A DNA stretch of 64,000 nt from Bacillus sp. AFS006103 (GTDB taxonomy: Bacteria; Bacillota; Bacilli; Bacillales; Cytobacillaceae), in contig NTXX01000016.1 of assembly GCA_002559145.1 (NCBI GenBank), forward strand, positions 124,001 through 188,000, given 5' to 3'. Every line of letters begins with the position of its first letter. The stretch's first letter is position 1. Under the pieces are notes generated by a model. That model was given only the letters and a program-made list of their open reading frames with translations, had not been told where the DNA came from and did no database searches. Shown here piece by piece: positions 43,349 through 50,785 of the stretch. Both the position numbers and the translations under genes were made by a program.

Positions 43349-44053
43349 TTATTCTTTTATCGCAGCTTCTAATGCTACTTCGATCATATCGTTAAAGGTT
43401 AATTGTCTTTCTTCTGCTGTTGTTTCTTCACCTGTTAAAATGTGATCGCTTACGGTTAAAACTGAAAGTGCTCTGCGGTCAAATTTAGCCGCTAATGTAT
43501 AGAGGGCAGTGGTTTCCATTTCAATCGCAAGAATTTGATACTTCGCCCATTTTTCAAGATCTGCATTATCATTATAAAATGAATCTGCCGTAAAAATATT
43601 TCCTACCTTTAAGTTAAGTCCTTTTGCTACACCCGCATCATATGCCTTACGGAGTAAATCAAAGTTTGCAGTAGGGGCAAAATCAACATGACCGAAAGTA
43701 AGACGATTCATATTAGAGTCGGTGGAGCTTGTCATTGCCAAAATGACATCACGAACCTTTACATCTTTTTGAATCGCTCCACATGTGCCAACTCGAATCA
43801 GATTTTGGACGTTATAACTTTGCATGAGTTCATTTATATAAATAGAAATGGAAGGAACCCCCATTCCAGTCCCTTGAACCGAAATTCGTTGTCCTTTATA
43901 TGTCCCCGTAAAGCCAAACATATTTCGTACTTCATTGTAACATTTTGCATCTTCTAAAAAAGTCTCTGCGATATATTTTGCCCGAAGTGGATCCCCAGGT
44001 AATAATACTGTTTCAGCAATTTCATTTTCCTTCGCACCAATATGTACACTCAT
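43349..44053 (-). CDS. deoD: Purine nucleoside phosphorylase, DeoD type
   Basis: 234 residues from ATG 44053 (GGAGGAA 7-8 nt upstream). Hexameric [49 protein letters not shown] and TVSDHI with the catalytic Asp. It splits purine (deoxy)nucleosides with phosphate, giving base and sugar-1-phosphate. Single gene with its own terminator. Confidence 0.96.
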   Translation of the reverse strand: MSVHIGAKENEIAETVLLPGDPLRAKYIAETFLEDAKCYNEVRNMFGFTGTYKGQRISVQGTGMGVPSISIYINELMQSYNVQNLIRVGTCGAIQKDVKVRDVILAMTSSTDSNMNRLTFGHVDFAPTANFDLLRKAYDAGVAKGLNLKVGNIFTADSFYNDNADLEKWAKYQILAIEMETTALYTLAAKFDRRALSVLTVSDHILTGEETTAEERQLTFNDMIEVALEAAIKE

Positions 44054-44203
44054 CCATATTCCTCCAATCATTCACTACAACAGTCATAAAACTGTATCAT
44101 TGACAATATAACATAAACATTTTCTAATGAGAAACTCTTCAATGAAACAGACATGAATTTATAATTTTGTGGGAAGCTATTTTTAGATTGGAGGGAGATA
44201 TTC

Positions 44204-44332
44204 ATGGGTAAAAAACATCGAAGCCGTACTAACTCACCGAAGAAAAATAATCATATCCCTGCCGAGGCCATTGAGGCAGAACACAATGCACATGCAAAAG
44301 AAAACAGTGCAAACGGCGGACGAAAGCATTAA
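44204..44332 (+). CDS. Very small basic/Asn-His-rich protein
   Basis: 42 residues from ATG 44204, with GGAGGGAG 8 nt upstream. GKKHRSRTNSPKKNNHIP then AEAIEAEHNAHAKENSANGGRKH. The composition (Lys, Asn, His, Ala; no Cys, no aromatic residue) resembles small spore-associated or nucleic-acid-associated peptides, but I do not recognise a family. It precedes repeat copy C. Confidence 0.7.
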   Translation: MGKKHRSRTNSPKKNNHIPAEAIEAEHNAHAKENSANGGRKH

Positions 44333-44337
44333 GAATT

Positions 44338-44480
44338 GCGGAAGCGCCCGTTTAGCGGCGTATGGACTGGAGCTCTTTGACTGAGATAAAGGAATCACGA
44401 AGACCGATAGTGATTCGATGTTGACTTATCGTAGGGAAAAGGGCGAAGTCCACTAGCCGCTGGGCGCCGGAGCTGGACAC
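44338..44480. repeat. Dispersed inverted-repeat element, copy C (complete)
   Basis: About 143 nt. Ends pair as GCGCCC-gttt-AGCGGC (44344-44359) with GCCGCT-GGGCGC (44456-44467). Internal pairs: GGACT / AGTCC and GAATCAC / GTGATTC. It would fold into a branched stem; no ORF. MITE- or REP-like. Confidence 0.65.
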
Positions 44481-44499
44481 TCATCTAAGTTATTTTAAA

Positions 44500-44535
44500 A
44501 AAATAAACCTAAGGAACGCTCCTTAGGTTTTTTAA
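44500..44535 (-). terminator. Terminator of yodL
   Basis: AACCTAAGGA / TCCTTAGGTT hairpin with T-run on both exits, immediately after the yodL stop. Confidence 0.8.
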
Positions 44536-44847
44536 TTACAGGAGAACTATTCTGTTAATAGGGAACCAGCCGCCAGGCTTTAATTGATAATAGTGCTGGC
44601 CACCACGACCTTCGTCAATTAACACGATATCCCCTGTAGAAAGAAATCTCCCTTGATAATTTGAAGGTATTCTGTCAGTAACATTAAAGCGGCTAAAAGT
44701 CTCTGCTAAGCATTGCTCTCGATTATTTGCGGGAATAGTCGTTCGATAAACCTCTGTATGTCCTTTATTTTCACGGTACTTTGGAGTTTGAAAGATCGTC
44801 ACATCATATTGTATACTTGCTCTTTTTGTTAATACTTTGATCATCAT
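44536..44847 (-). CDS. yodL: YodL-family protein
   Basis: 103 residues, near-identical plan to B. subtilis YodL: YDVTIFQTPKYRENKGHTEVYR, FNVTDRIPSNYQGRFLSTGDIVLIDEGRGG, YYQLKPGGW. No membrane segment. Cytoplasmic, role unknown (a link to cell-shape control has been suggested for B. subtilis YodL). GGAGG lies 3-8 nt before the two tandem ATGs. In B. subtilis it heads the yodL-yodM-yozD-yodN region, and the same neighbours follow here. Confidence 0.88.
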   Translation of the reverse strand: MMIKVLTKRASIQYDVTIFQTPKYRENKGHTEVYRTTIPANNREQCLAETFSRFNVTDRIPSNYQGRFLSTGDIVLIDEGRGGQHYYQLKPGGWFPINRIVLL

Positions 44848-44999
44848 ATACCTCCAATTTTTAGAATTAATCGCTTATTCTAATAATTGGCTATGAACAA
44901 TGTCGAATCCTCCATGGAAATTCCACTTTTTTTGTCGAAACGCACTTTTTTTAACCAGTGAGGGGGTTTTTTATCGAATCAAGCTTTTCAATTAATATG

Positions 45000-45148
45000 T
45001 CTCTGTAAACTAGACCGTTGATTTCCGCTCCAGGCGCTTCGCTTTCCGCGGGCGGTCCGGGGAGCCTCCTCGGCGCAAGCGCCTGCGGGGTCTCCCCTGC
45101 CCCGTCCTCCCGCAGGAGTCTTCGCGCCTTCCGCTCCAATCAACTTGG
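45000..45148. repeat. GC-rich dispersed Bacillus repeat
   Basis: About 130 nt of very GC-rich DNA in an AT-rich region, bounded by GTTGATT (45017) and AATCAAC (45138) inverted ends. It carries TCCGCTCCAGGCGC, GCTTTCCGCGGGC, GGCGCAAGCGCC and CCTTCCGCTCC segments. The frame 44951-45139 across it is not a gene. Similar elements occur widely in Bacillus genomes. Confidence 0.65.
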
Positions 45149-45185
45149 TTATAATAATTAACATTGACCTTTAACAAATGCCATA

Positions 45186-45218
45186 AAAAACAATAGGACC
45201 TAAAAAGGTCCTATTGTC
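45186..45218 (-). terminator. Terminator of spo0M
   Basis: CAATAGGACC-TAAAAA-GGTCCTATTG with TTTTTTATGG on the minus exit. Confidence 0.85.
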
Positions 45219-45224
45219 TGGATT

Positions 45225-45995
45225 TTATGCATATCTTTGAATTACACTTTGGATTTTTTGTTGTAAATTAGGGATATCTGCATTTGAAACTGACAAACGT
45301 ACGTTGGTTTCATCTGCTCCCATTGCCTCAGAGAATAATCCAGCTAACCCTCTTGCCCGCCGGTCTACTTGGAACATGATGTCAAGCGAGCCATTTCCAG
45401 ACGGGAAGAAAACTACTTCTAGTTCATCTAATCTGCCGCGAAATAATCCTGAAGTAGGGACAAACTCAAATTCTTGAACAAATGGTAAACGTCCCCGTAA
45501 TCGGCGCGGTGCTTCTTCGCAGTCGGCTTCCCGAATTCTAAAGCCTAAGTTATCGATTGCCTTAAACACAGCAGACATTAGTTGGTTTGGTACAACTTTA
45601 AGATAATCTTTATCGCTTGGATCAACCCCGCCTTTAATATCCAGACCTGTTGTTACCCAAATCTTTGACCTGCCAATTGAAAGTGGTGTATCAAAAGGGA
45701 GCTGAAAGGAAAATGGAATATCCTTTTGCTCATTCGGCCTCACGGTGAACGGAGTAGTCAATCGAAACCGGTCAATAGAAGCAGTAACCGTATACTTTTT
45801 GTCGTCCGACTCTTTTAAATAGGTGGTATTTAAGGTAAGATAAATCTCGTCCACCTGCTGCTCCACTTTGCCACCTTTAATTTCAACTACGCCATTAACT
45901 GTCTCTCCCGGCATATACGTATCCTTTTGAAGCTTTGTGTCCACTGCCGCAGACCCGATTCCTACACTAGCAAACACTTTGTTAAAAAATGACAT
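45225..45995 (-). CDS. spo0M: Sporulation-control protein Spo0M (arrestin-like)
   Basis: 256 residues. SpoOM family: begins FFNKVFASVGIGSAAVDTKL, then two beta-sandwich halves (GETVNGVVEIKGG...; LRGRLPFVQEFEFVPTSG...), ends with a helical tail. It has an arrestin-like fold and affects phosphorelay entry and cell division in B. subtilis. SD GGAGGAG 6 nt before the ATG. It is the next gene after the kinase at 46007 (11 nt gap), so they may share a transcript. Confidence 0.93.
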   Translation of the reverse strand: MSFFNKVFASVGIGSAAVDTKLQKDTYMPGETVNGVVEIKGGKVEQQVDEIYLTLNTTYLKESDDKKYTVTASIDRFRLTTPFTVRPNEQKDIPFSFQLPFDTPLSIGRSKIWVTTGLDIKGGVDPSDKDYLKVVPNQLMSAVFKAIDNLGFRIREADCEEAPRRLRGRLPFVQEFEFVPTSGLFRGRLDELEVVFFPSGNGSLDIMFQVDRRARGLAGLFSEAMGADETNVRLSVSNADIPNLQQKIQSVIQRYA

Positions 45996-46006
45996 TTTTT
46001 CTCCTC

Positions 46007-46804
46007 CTAGACTAAGTATAGATTTATTATATCAGCTCTTATTTGGGCACAGTTTTCATATGGTGGTTCAATCTGCAAGAGCCTTCTAATTATGTGTTTG
46101 GTCTGATTCGAAATTTCCAGTTCCTCTTCCCAGCTCTTTTCCTGTTTATGTTTTGGAAATGTAAAATTGGAATAGAGCAGAAACAAGAGAAAATGTCCCA
46201 GTCCATAAAAATCAGCTTGATAAATAACCTCTTTCCGGAGATTCGATTTTCTTGTTGTTTGAACGGCTGATTCAAGTTCGAGATGTTTTCCTAATCCTAC
46301 ATCAATAAGCCTTATTTTAGTACCATCGGAAATAACATTCGGAATGCGAATATCTCTATGGATTATATGATGATCATGCAGATATTCAATCGGATTTAGT
46401 AGTTCATATATGATTTGAAATGCTTCTTTCTCAAGGATCTTCTTTCCTTCAATAAAAATAAGCTGTTCAAAATTCAGCCCCTCGATAAATTCCATTGTGT
46501 AAAAGGGAATGTTATTAAAATTCCCCCCTTCAAAATACCTTGGAAAACTAGGATGATCAATTGATTTTAGCAGATTTTTCTCTGATTCGAAGTCACTTCG
46601 TCCCGATTTAGTCAATCTTTTATGGAGTCGCAAGGCTTTTAAGACCTTTTTATGCCCGTACACCAAGTCATAAACCAAGTAACTATGACCATAACCACCT
46701 GCTCCGAGATGTGAAATCACTTGGTAACGTTCAGCAATGAGCTTATCATTTGAGAGCGGTCTTTCAAATAAATTTGAAAATAGGAAAGAAATTCTTTTTA
46801 TCAT
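46007..46804 (-). CDS. Small Ser/Thr protein kinase (YrzF-like)
   Basis: 265 residues. Hanks-type kinase: glycine loop GAGGYGHSYLVYD, Lys in KKVLKALR, HRDIRIPNV catalytic loop, and LIDVGLG in place of DFG. No membrane segment and no PASTA repeats, so cytoplasmic, unlike PrkC. Similar to B. subtilis YrzF. It follows a tiny basic protein gene by 15 nt and precedes spo0M by 11 nt. All active-site residues are present. Confidence 0.85.
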   Translation of the reverse strand: MIKRISFLFSNLFERPLSNDKLIAERYQVISHLGAGGYGHSYLVYDLVYGHKKVLKALRLHKRLTKSGRSDFESEKNLLKSIDHPSFPRYFEGGNFNNIPFYTMEFIEGLNFEQLIFIEGKKILEKEAFQIIYELLNPIEYLHDHHIIHRDIRIPNVISDGTKIRLIDVGLGKHLELESAVQTTRKSNLRKEVIYQADFYGLGHFLLFLLYSNFTFPKHKQEKSWEEELEISNQTKHIIRRLLQIEPPYENCAQIRADIINLYLV

Positions 46805-46819
46805 AAAAAGGACACCTGG

Positions 46820-46981
46820 CTAGCTGCTAAAAAAACTTCTACTTTTATACTTCTTTTTATAATGATGATGGCCTAAGTTGTTGTGTTTATAATGATCCCT
46901 TCGCTTCCAGGCATCACTTGAGGAACTATATTTATAATGAGCTTTGCTTTTAAAAATCAATTTTAGGATTTTTTTTAACAA
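46820..46981 (-). CDS. Tiny basic His/Tyr/Ser-rich protein upstream of the kinase
   Basis: 53 residues from TTG 46981, with AAGGAGGGG about 8 nt upstream, a very strong ribosome site. The sequence is rich in Lys, Arg, His, Tyr and Ser: HYKYSSSDAWKRRDHYKH, HHHYKKKYKSRSFFSS. No family recognised. It is 15 nt before the kinase start and almost surely cotranscribed; the Ser runs near basic residues could be kinase targets (inference). Confidence 0.68.
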   Translation of the reverse strand: MLKKILKLIFKSKAHYKYSSSSDAWKRRDHYKHNNLGHHHYKKKYKSRSFFSS

Positions 46982-47095
46982 TTCTTTCCCCTCCTTAGCT
47001 TTGTAAATAACTATACGGTTTGAAAAAGTAAAGGTTTCAGGATTTGAGAATTTATTATCGATGAAGCATTAATAAATTTCCCTTCATGAACACAA

Positions 47096-47125
47096 CAAAA
47101 AGCGAGCACAAAGGCTCGTCTTTCG
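47096..47125 (-). terminator. Terminator of yozD
   Basis: GACGAGC-CTTTGT-GCTCG plus CTTTTTGTTG on the minus strand. The rest of 46985-47186 holds a weaker GGAAA/TTTCC hairpin and nothing else seen. Confidence 0.65.
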
Positions 47126-47186
47126 TATTAATCTATTATAAAAGGAAAATGCAGCTTAGCTTTCCTCTATTTGATTAATTGTCTTC

Positions 47187-47360
47187 CTATTCATCCTCTT
47201 CTTCTTCATCGATAATACTTTTCTCAATCAAATATTCGAAGGTTATGTCTGCAATTTCTTCTAATTCTTCTTCACTAGGAACGTATCCCCTTTTCACAAG
47301 CTCATGAAAGAAAAATTCGGCAATCTCTTCGGTATCAATAAATACTTCAATTTCTCTCAT
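47187..47360 (-). CDS. yozD: YozD-family small acidic protein
   Basis: 57 residues: REIEVFIDTEEIAEFFFHELVKRGYVPSEEELEEIADITFEYL... matches B. subtilis YozD closely. Acidic and helical, with a final Glu/Asp run. Function unknown. It keeps its B. subtilis place between yodL and yodN. Confidence 0.88.
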   Translation of the reverse strand: MREIEVFIDTEEIAEFFFHELVKRGYVPSEEELEEIADITFEYLIEKSIIDEEEEDE

Positions 47361-47552
47361 AGCATCGCCCCCTTTTTAGAGAATGTATGATGTACATGGC
47401 TTTTTCATGCTATTTACTTTGATGTGCTTCCTGAGTACCTATTTGCACAGAAACGACGATTTATTAACCCCCAAGATTTATAGAGGAGAAGATGTCTTTT
47501 TTTAAATGGACAAGCATAGGATGAATCAAAAGAACTTTTCTGAGGTGATATC

Positions 47553-47720
47553 ATGTTGAATTTACAATTAAAACTAGAGGCATGGATAGATGATGTTAAT
47601 CAGGAGGATGGACTCACCCTCCAAGCATTTGAGAAGTTTTTAGATGTGATGTTTTTTCTTATTAAGTGGGCTGGTATCCCGTTTGTTATTTATTTACTAT
47701 TCGAAATTTCAAAGTGGTAG
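47553..47720 (+). CDS. Small single-TM protein
   Basis: 55 residues from ATG 47553, GAGGTGAT 5-8 nt upstream. An acidic, soluble N-terminal part (WIDDVNQEDGLTLQAFEKF) then a membrane segment (FFLIKWAGIPFVIYLLF) and a short tail. No family recognised. It is convergent with yodN, 6 nt apart, without a clear terminator between them. Confidence 0.65.
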   Translation: MLNLQLKLEAWIDDVNQEDGLTLQAFEKFLDVMFFLIKWAGIPFVIYLLFEISKW

Positions 47721-47726
47721 GTTTAC

Positions 47727-48422
47727 TTAGACGTGGCTCTTGCCATCGTTACTGACAAGACTTTCTAATTTCCGGAGAATTACACGCATGACTTGATAAT
47801 ATTCCTGGTCCTGAAACATTTCGTATAAAATCCGGTAATCATTAAATATGTCCAATAAGTTGTCAATTAGTTCCTTTTTTTCCTTTTTTCGCTCAATTTC
47901 CTCAAATTCAGCTTTTCTAATCATGTTCTGGACCTTTGGATTTTCAACTACCTTTTCCTGCTTATTCACTAAGTATAAGAGACCCAGTTTTTGAATGAAT
48001 GTATCGGCATTTTCAGCATCGGCAACAAGTGTTAACTCTTCTTCACCTGCTTCAAGCCATTCGCCATCACTTACTCTTGATAACTCATAAATGACATCTT
48101 CCCAAGCATCTTCTTTATATCTCCAAATTTCTGTACGGAAGCCTACTACCTTAAACAAGTCTGCACCATAACCGCTCACTTGAACTAAATCGCCGAAGAA
48201 AAAACTATATTCGATATCAATTTGTTCTTGTTCCATCACAACGCCTTCATATTCGGAAAGTAACTGTAAGGCGGAATCATTAAATAATCCGTCACTCTTA
48301 TTCACTTCATAAACATACTTTCCGTCGAGCCATTTCACATCTGTTATCTTGCCAACAGTTCCATAAATAGTAATCACGACCGTATCACCGATCTTATACT
48401 TCGGTTTTTTTCTATTTCCCAT
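47727..48422 (-). CDS. yodN: YodN-family protein
   Basis: 231 residues from ATG 48422. N-terminal KPKYKIGDTVVITIYGTVGKITDVKWLDGKYVYEVN is an SH3-like beta barrel repeated once (FFFGDLVQVSGYGADLFKVVGF); C-terminal half is helical and Lys/Glu-rich. Matches B. subtilis YodN; function unknown. GGAGG is only 2 nt from the ATG, while AGAGG is 10 nt upstream, so the ribosome site is ambiguous but the family start agrees. Confidence 0.85.
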   Translation of the reverse strand: MGNRKKPKYKIGDTVVITIYGTVGKITDVKWLDGKYVYEVNKSDGLFNDSALQLLSEYEGVVMEQEQIDIEYSFFFGDLVQVSGYGADLFKVVGFRTEIWRYKEDAWEDVIYELSRVSDGEWLEAGEEELTLVADAENADTFIQKLGLLYLVNKQEKVVENPKVQNMIRKAEFEEIERKKEKKELIDNLLDIFNDYRILYEMFQDQEYYQVMRVILRKLESLVSNDGKSHV

Positions 48423-48511
48423 TTCCTCCCATCCTCTCAATAATAAGTCGTGAATTTTGATTACAATAGTATATGCGCCGTTTAAATAAAAGCGCATGAG
48501 AATTGTAAAAT

Positions 48512-48544
48512 GAAAAAATCGCCTCATTTCTGAGACGATTACGT
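48512..48544 (-). terminator. Terminator of yozE
   Basis: AATCGTCTCA-GAAA-TGAGGCGATT plus TTTTTTC on the minus strand. Confidence 0.85.
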
Positions 48545-48545
48545 T

Positions 48546-48773
48546 TTATATTTTGCTTTCAGTTAGAATATATTGCTGCCATGCTTCATCAAAAACTGAC
48601 ATTGATTCTAAATAATGACCATTCAATTCCAGATATGTACTTAACTCATGATAGTCCTCGGAGACTTTAGGAAAACTATGATCTAAAAAGGCATGATTAG
48701 CAAAGACACTTATAGCATCCTTTGGGGCAGGATGCCTATATTTCATTAAAAAATGATAAAAAGATTTAATCAT
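48546..48773 (-). CDS. yozE: YozE-family (UPF0346) protein
   Basis: 75 residues: SFYHFLMKYRHPAPKDAISVFANHAFLDHSFPK...YHELSTYLELN matches B. subtilis YozE. Small helical protein of unknown role (SAM-like fold). SD AAAGGCG 8 nt before ATG. Confidence 0.92.
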   Translation of the reverse strand: MIKSFYHFLMKYRHPAPKDAISVFANHAFLDHSFPKVSEDYHELSTYLELNGHYLESMSVFDEAWQQYILTESKI

Positions 48774-48872
48774 AGATAAACGCCTTTCTCATCCAAATAT
48801 CTCGGATAGTTTTATATGGAATACTATAAAGGATACGCAAGAATGAGTCCAGAGTTTATCGATTCCACCATA

Positions 48873-48908
48873 GCCAAAAGCAGCCTAACATCGTAGGCTG
48901 CCTTTATT
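48873..48908 (-). terminator. Terminator of kamA-yokU
   Basis: GGCAGCCTA-cgatgt-TAGGCTGC followed by TTTTG on the minus strand, overlapping the yokU stop. Confidence 0.8.
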
Positions 48909-49191
48909 ATGAGGAAAAATCAAAATAATTTTTCTTTAATAACCTTGGAATTGCCATTAATTCTTCAAAGCTGACCACTTTTCCAACTGGTTTACAATCA
49001 ATTAAATATAACTGATTCTCTATTTCTTTTACAATTGGTTCGCTTTGATAAATCATCCCGCAATCCGGGCAGGAAAAGGTGGGAGTTTCACTGATTTCAA
49101 TCGCTCGCGTCCCATCTGGGAGTTCCCAAAAAACTGAGCTTGTTATTCTTTCAACATTTTTGCTTTCACACCACTCACATATAATTTTCAA
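48907..49191 (-). CDS. yokU: YokU-family zinc-ribbon protein
   Basis: 94 residues, TTG start at 49191 with AGGAGG 7 nt upstream (the GTG at 49197 is too close). Two CxxC knuckles (CEWCESKN; CPDCGMIY), and ELPDGTRAIEISETPTFSC as in B. subtilis YokU. It lies 11 nt after kamA and is almost surely in the same sigma-54 transcript. Function unknown; the constant link to kamA suggests an accessory role for the aminomutase (inference). Confidence 0.88.
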   Translation of the reverse strand: MKIICEWCESKNVERITSSVFWELPDGTRAIEISETPTFSCPDCGMIYQSEPIVKEIENQLYLIDCKPVGKVVSFEELMAIPRLLKKNYFDFSS

Positions 49192-49202
49192 TGACACTCC
49201 TC

Positions 49203-50642
49203 CTAATCCTTCATCGTTTCGGCTGATGTGCCTTCGTTTGCAGGTTTCTGACCTTCTATTTCCTTCTGCGTAATTGCTTTAAATTTCTTATCCTTTAACT
49301 CATCGCGTTTACTGCGCTTATCCTTTAATGTAGTATGTTCAGGGTCTTGGTTGTAATCTTTGCGACGATTTAGCCGAGTTAACCCCTCAGGAACCAAATT
49401 AAAGTGCTGGTCATTCATAATTCCCGCGATTCCTGTAAGCGAACGCTTCTCATCCATTTCAGGATAAACCTCTTGAAAGTACTTCTCTGCTCTTCCCGGC
49501 ACATAGTCCTCCGGTTCTGGATAAGAAGTAATGACCCCTTCAAAGTTCCGAAGGACAACTTTCTCAGGACTTTGGGAAATCAGATAATTCGGCTGTAGAG
49601 CAATTTTACCGCCGCCACCAGGTGCATCGACGACAAAGGTCGGAACCGCATAACCTGAGGTATGTCCGCGCAGTCCCTCGATAATTTCCAATCCTTTTGA
49701 AACAGGGGCCCTAAAATGTCCAATTCCTTCGGATAAATCACATTGATAAATGTAATATGGTCGGACACGGATTTTGACAAGATCATGCATGAGTTTTTTC
49801 ATAATTGGCACACTGTCATTGATTCCTGCAAGAATAACCGACTGGTTACCCACCGGAACACCAGCATTGGCAAGCATTTCGCAGGCTCGTTTTGAGTCCT
49901 CGGTTATTTCGATTGAAGTATTAAAATGAGTATTCAGCCAAATTGGATGATATTTTTTCAAGATATTACAAAGGTTTTCAGTAATTCGCTGTGGGAATAC
50001 AACCGGTGCCCTTGTCCCTATCCGAATAATTTCCACATGGTCAATTTCCCGCAGGTTTTTAAGGATATATTCCAAAATATTATCATTAATCAGCAGACCG
50101 TCACCGCCTGAGATTAAAACATCTCTTACCTGAGGCGTTTGCCTAATATAGGAAATAGCAGCATCAAGCTGTTTTTTTGGAACCCCCATGCCAATTTGCC
50201 CAGAAAAACGCCGCCTTGTACAATAGCGGCAATACATCGAACATTGATTGGTAACAAGGAAGAGAACTCGGTCCGGATAGCGGTGCGTTAACCCGGGGAC
50301 GGGTGAATCCTCATCCTCATATAATGGGTCCTCAAGGTCATATTTTGTTTTATAAATCTCCTTCGATATTGGCACCGACTGCATTCTGATTGGACAACGA
50401 GGATCGTCAGGGTTCATTAACGAAGCATAGTAAGGTGTGATATTTAAGGGGATCGTTTTCGTTGATATTCTTACCCCCTCCTCTTCATCGGGTGTTAAAT
50501 GAATCACCTTTTTTAAATCTTCTAATGTCCGGATTGTATTGGTTAGCTGCCAAAGCCAATCATTCCACTGCTCTGAAGTAACATCTTTCCAAAGCTCTAT
50601 ATCCTTCCAATGCCTTTTTGGTTTATATAAAAATTGCTTCAT
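49203..50642 (-). CDS. kamA: L-lysine 2,3-aminomutase
   Basis: 479 residues, radical SAM enzyme. The cluster motif CSMYCRYC (CxxxCxxC) lies at about 134-141 in TNQCSMYCRYCTRRRF; SAM-side GGDG (SGGDGLLIND) and the PLP region near GKIALQPNY are present. It interconverts L-lysine and L-beta-lysine. First gene after a sigma-54 promoter. A Lys/Glu-rich C-terminal tail follows the core. In methanogens and some bacteria the same step (AblA) starts N-epsilon-acetyl-beta-lysine synthesis; in the yod cluster it probably starts lysine breakdown. Confidence 0.95.
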   Translation of the reverse strand: MKQFLYKPKRHWKDIELWKDVTSEQWNDWLWQLTNTIRTLEDLKKVIHLTPDEEEGVRISTKTIPLNITPYYASLMNPDDPRCPIRMQSVPISKEIYKTKYDLEDPLYEDEDSPVPGLTHRYPDRVLFLVTNQCSMYCRYCTRRRFSGQIGMGVPKKQLDAAISYIRQTPQVRDVLISGGDGLLINDNILEYILKNLREIDHVEIIRIGTRAPVVFPQRITENLCNILKKYHPIWLNTHFNTSIEITEDSKRACEMLANAGVPVGNQSVILAGINDSVPIMKKLMHDLVKIRVRPYYIYQCDLSEGIGHFRAPVSKGLEIIEGLRGHTSGYAVPTFVVDAPGGGGKIALQPNYLISQSPEKVVLRNFEGVITSYPEPEDYVPGRAEKYFQEVYPEMDEKRSLTGIAGIMNDQHFNLVPEGLTRLNRRKDYNQDPEHTTLKDKRSKRDELKDKKFKAITQKEIEGQKPANEGTSAETMKD

Positions 50643-50677
50643 TGTAAATTCCTCCCATCTTGCTTCATTAAAATAAT

Positions 50678-50694
50678 ATGCAAGATGTGTGCCA
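50678..50694 (-). promoter_or_regulatory. Sigma-54 (-24/-12) promoter of kamA
   Basis: Minus strand TGGCAC-ACATC-TTGCAT, a full match to TGGCAC-N5-TTGCW. The start would be near 50667, about 25 nt before the kamA ATG. It is beside a gene for a sigma-54 activator. Confidence 0.88.
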
Positions 50695-50785
50695 ATGTCA
50701 TCAAAAGGCTTTGAAGCTACTTTTTGCTGAAATTTTTGTTTTTTTTAATCTTCTTTCAAAAAAAAAAGCGCCGAAATCTCAGCTG

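Noticed and set aside
44951..45139. Minus-strand frame of 62 codons
   Set aside because: Lies across the GC-rich repeat; Arg/Pro/Gly-rich, no ribosome site.
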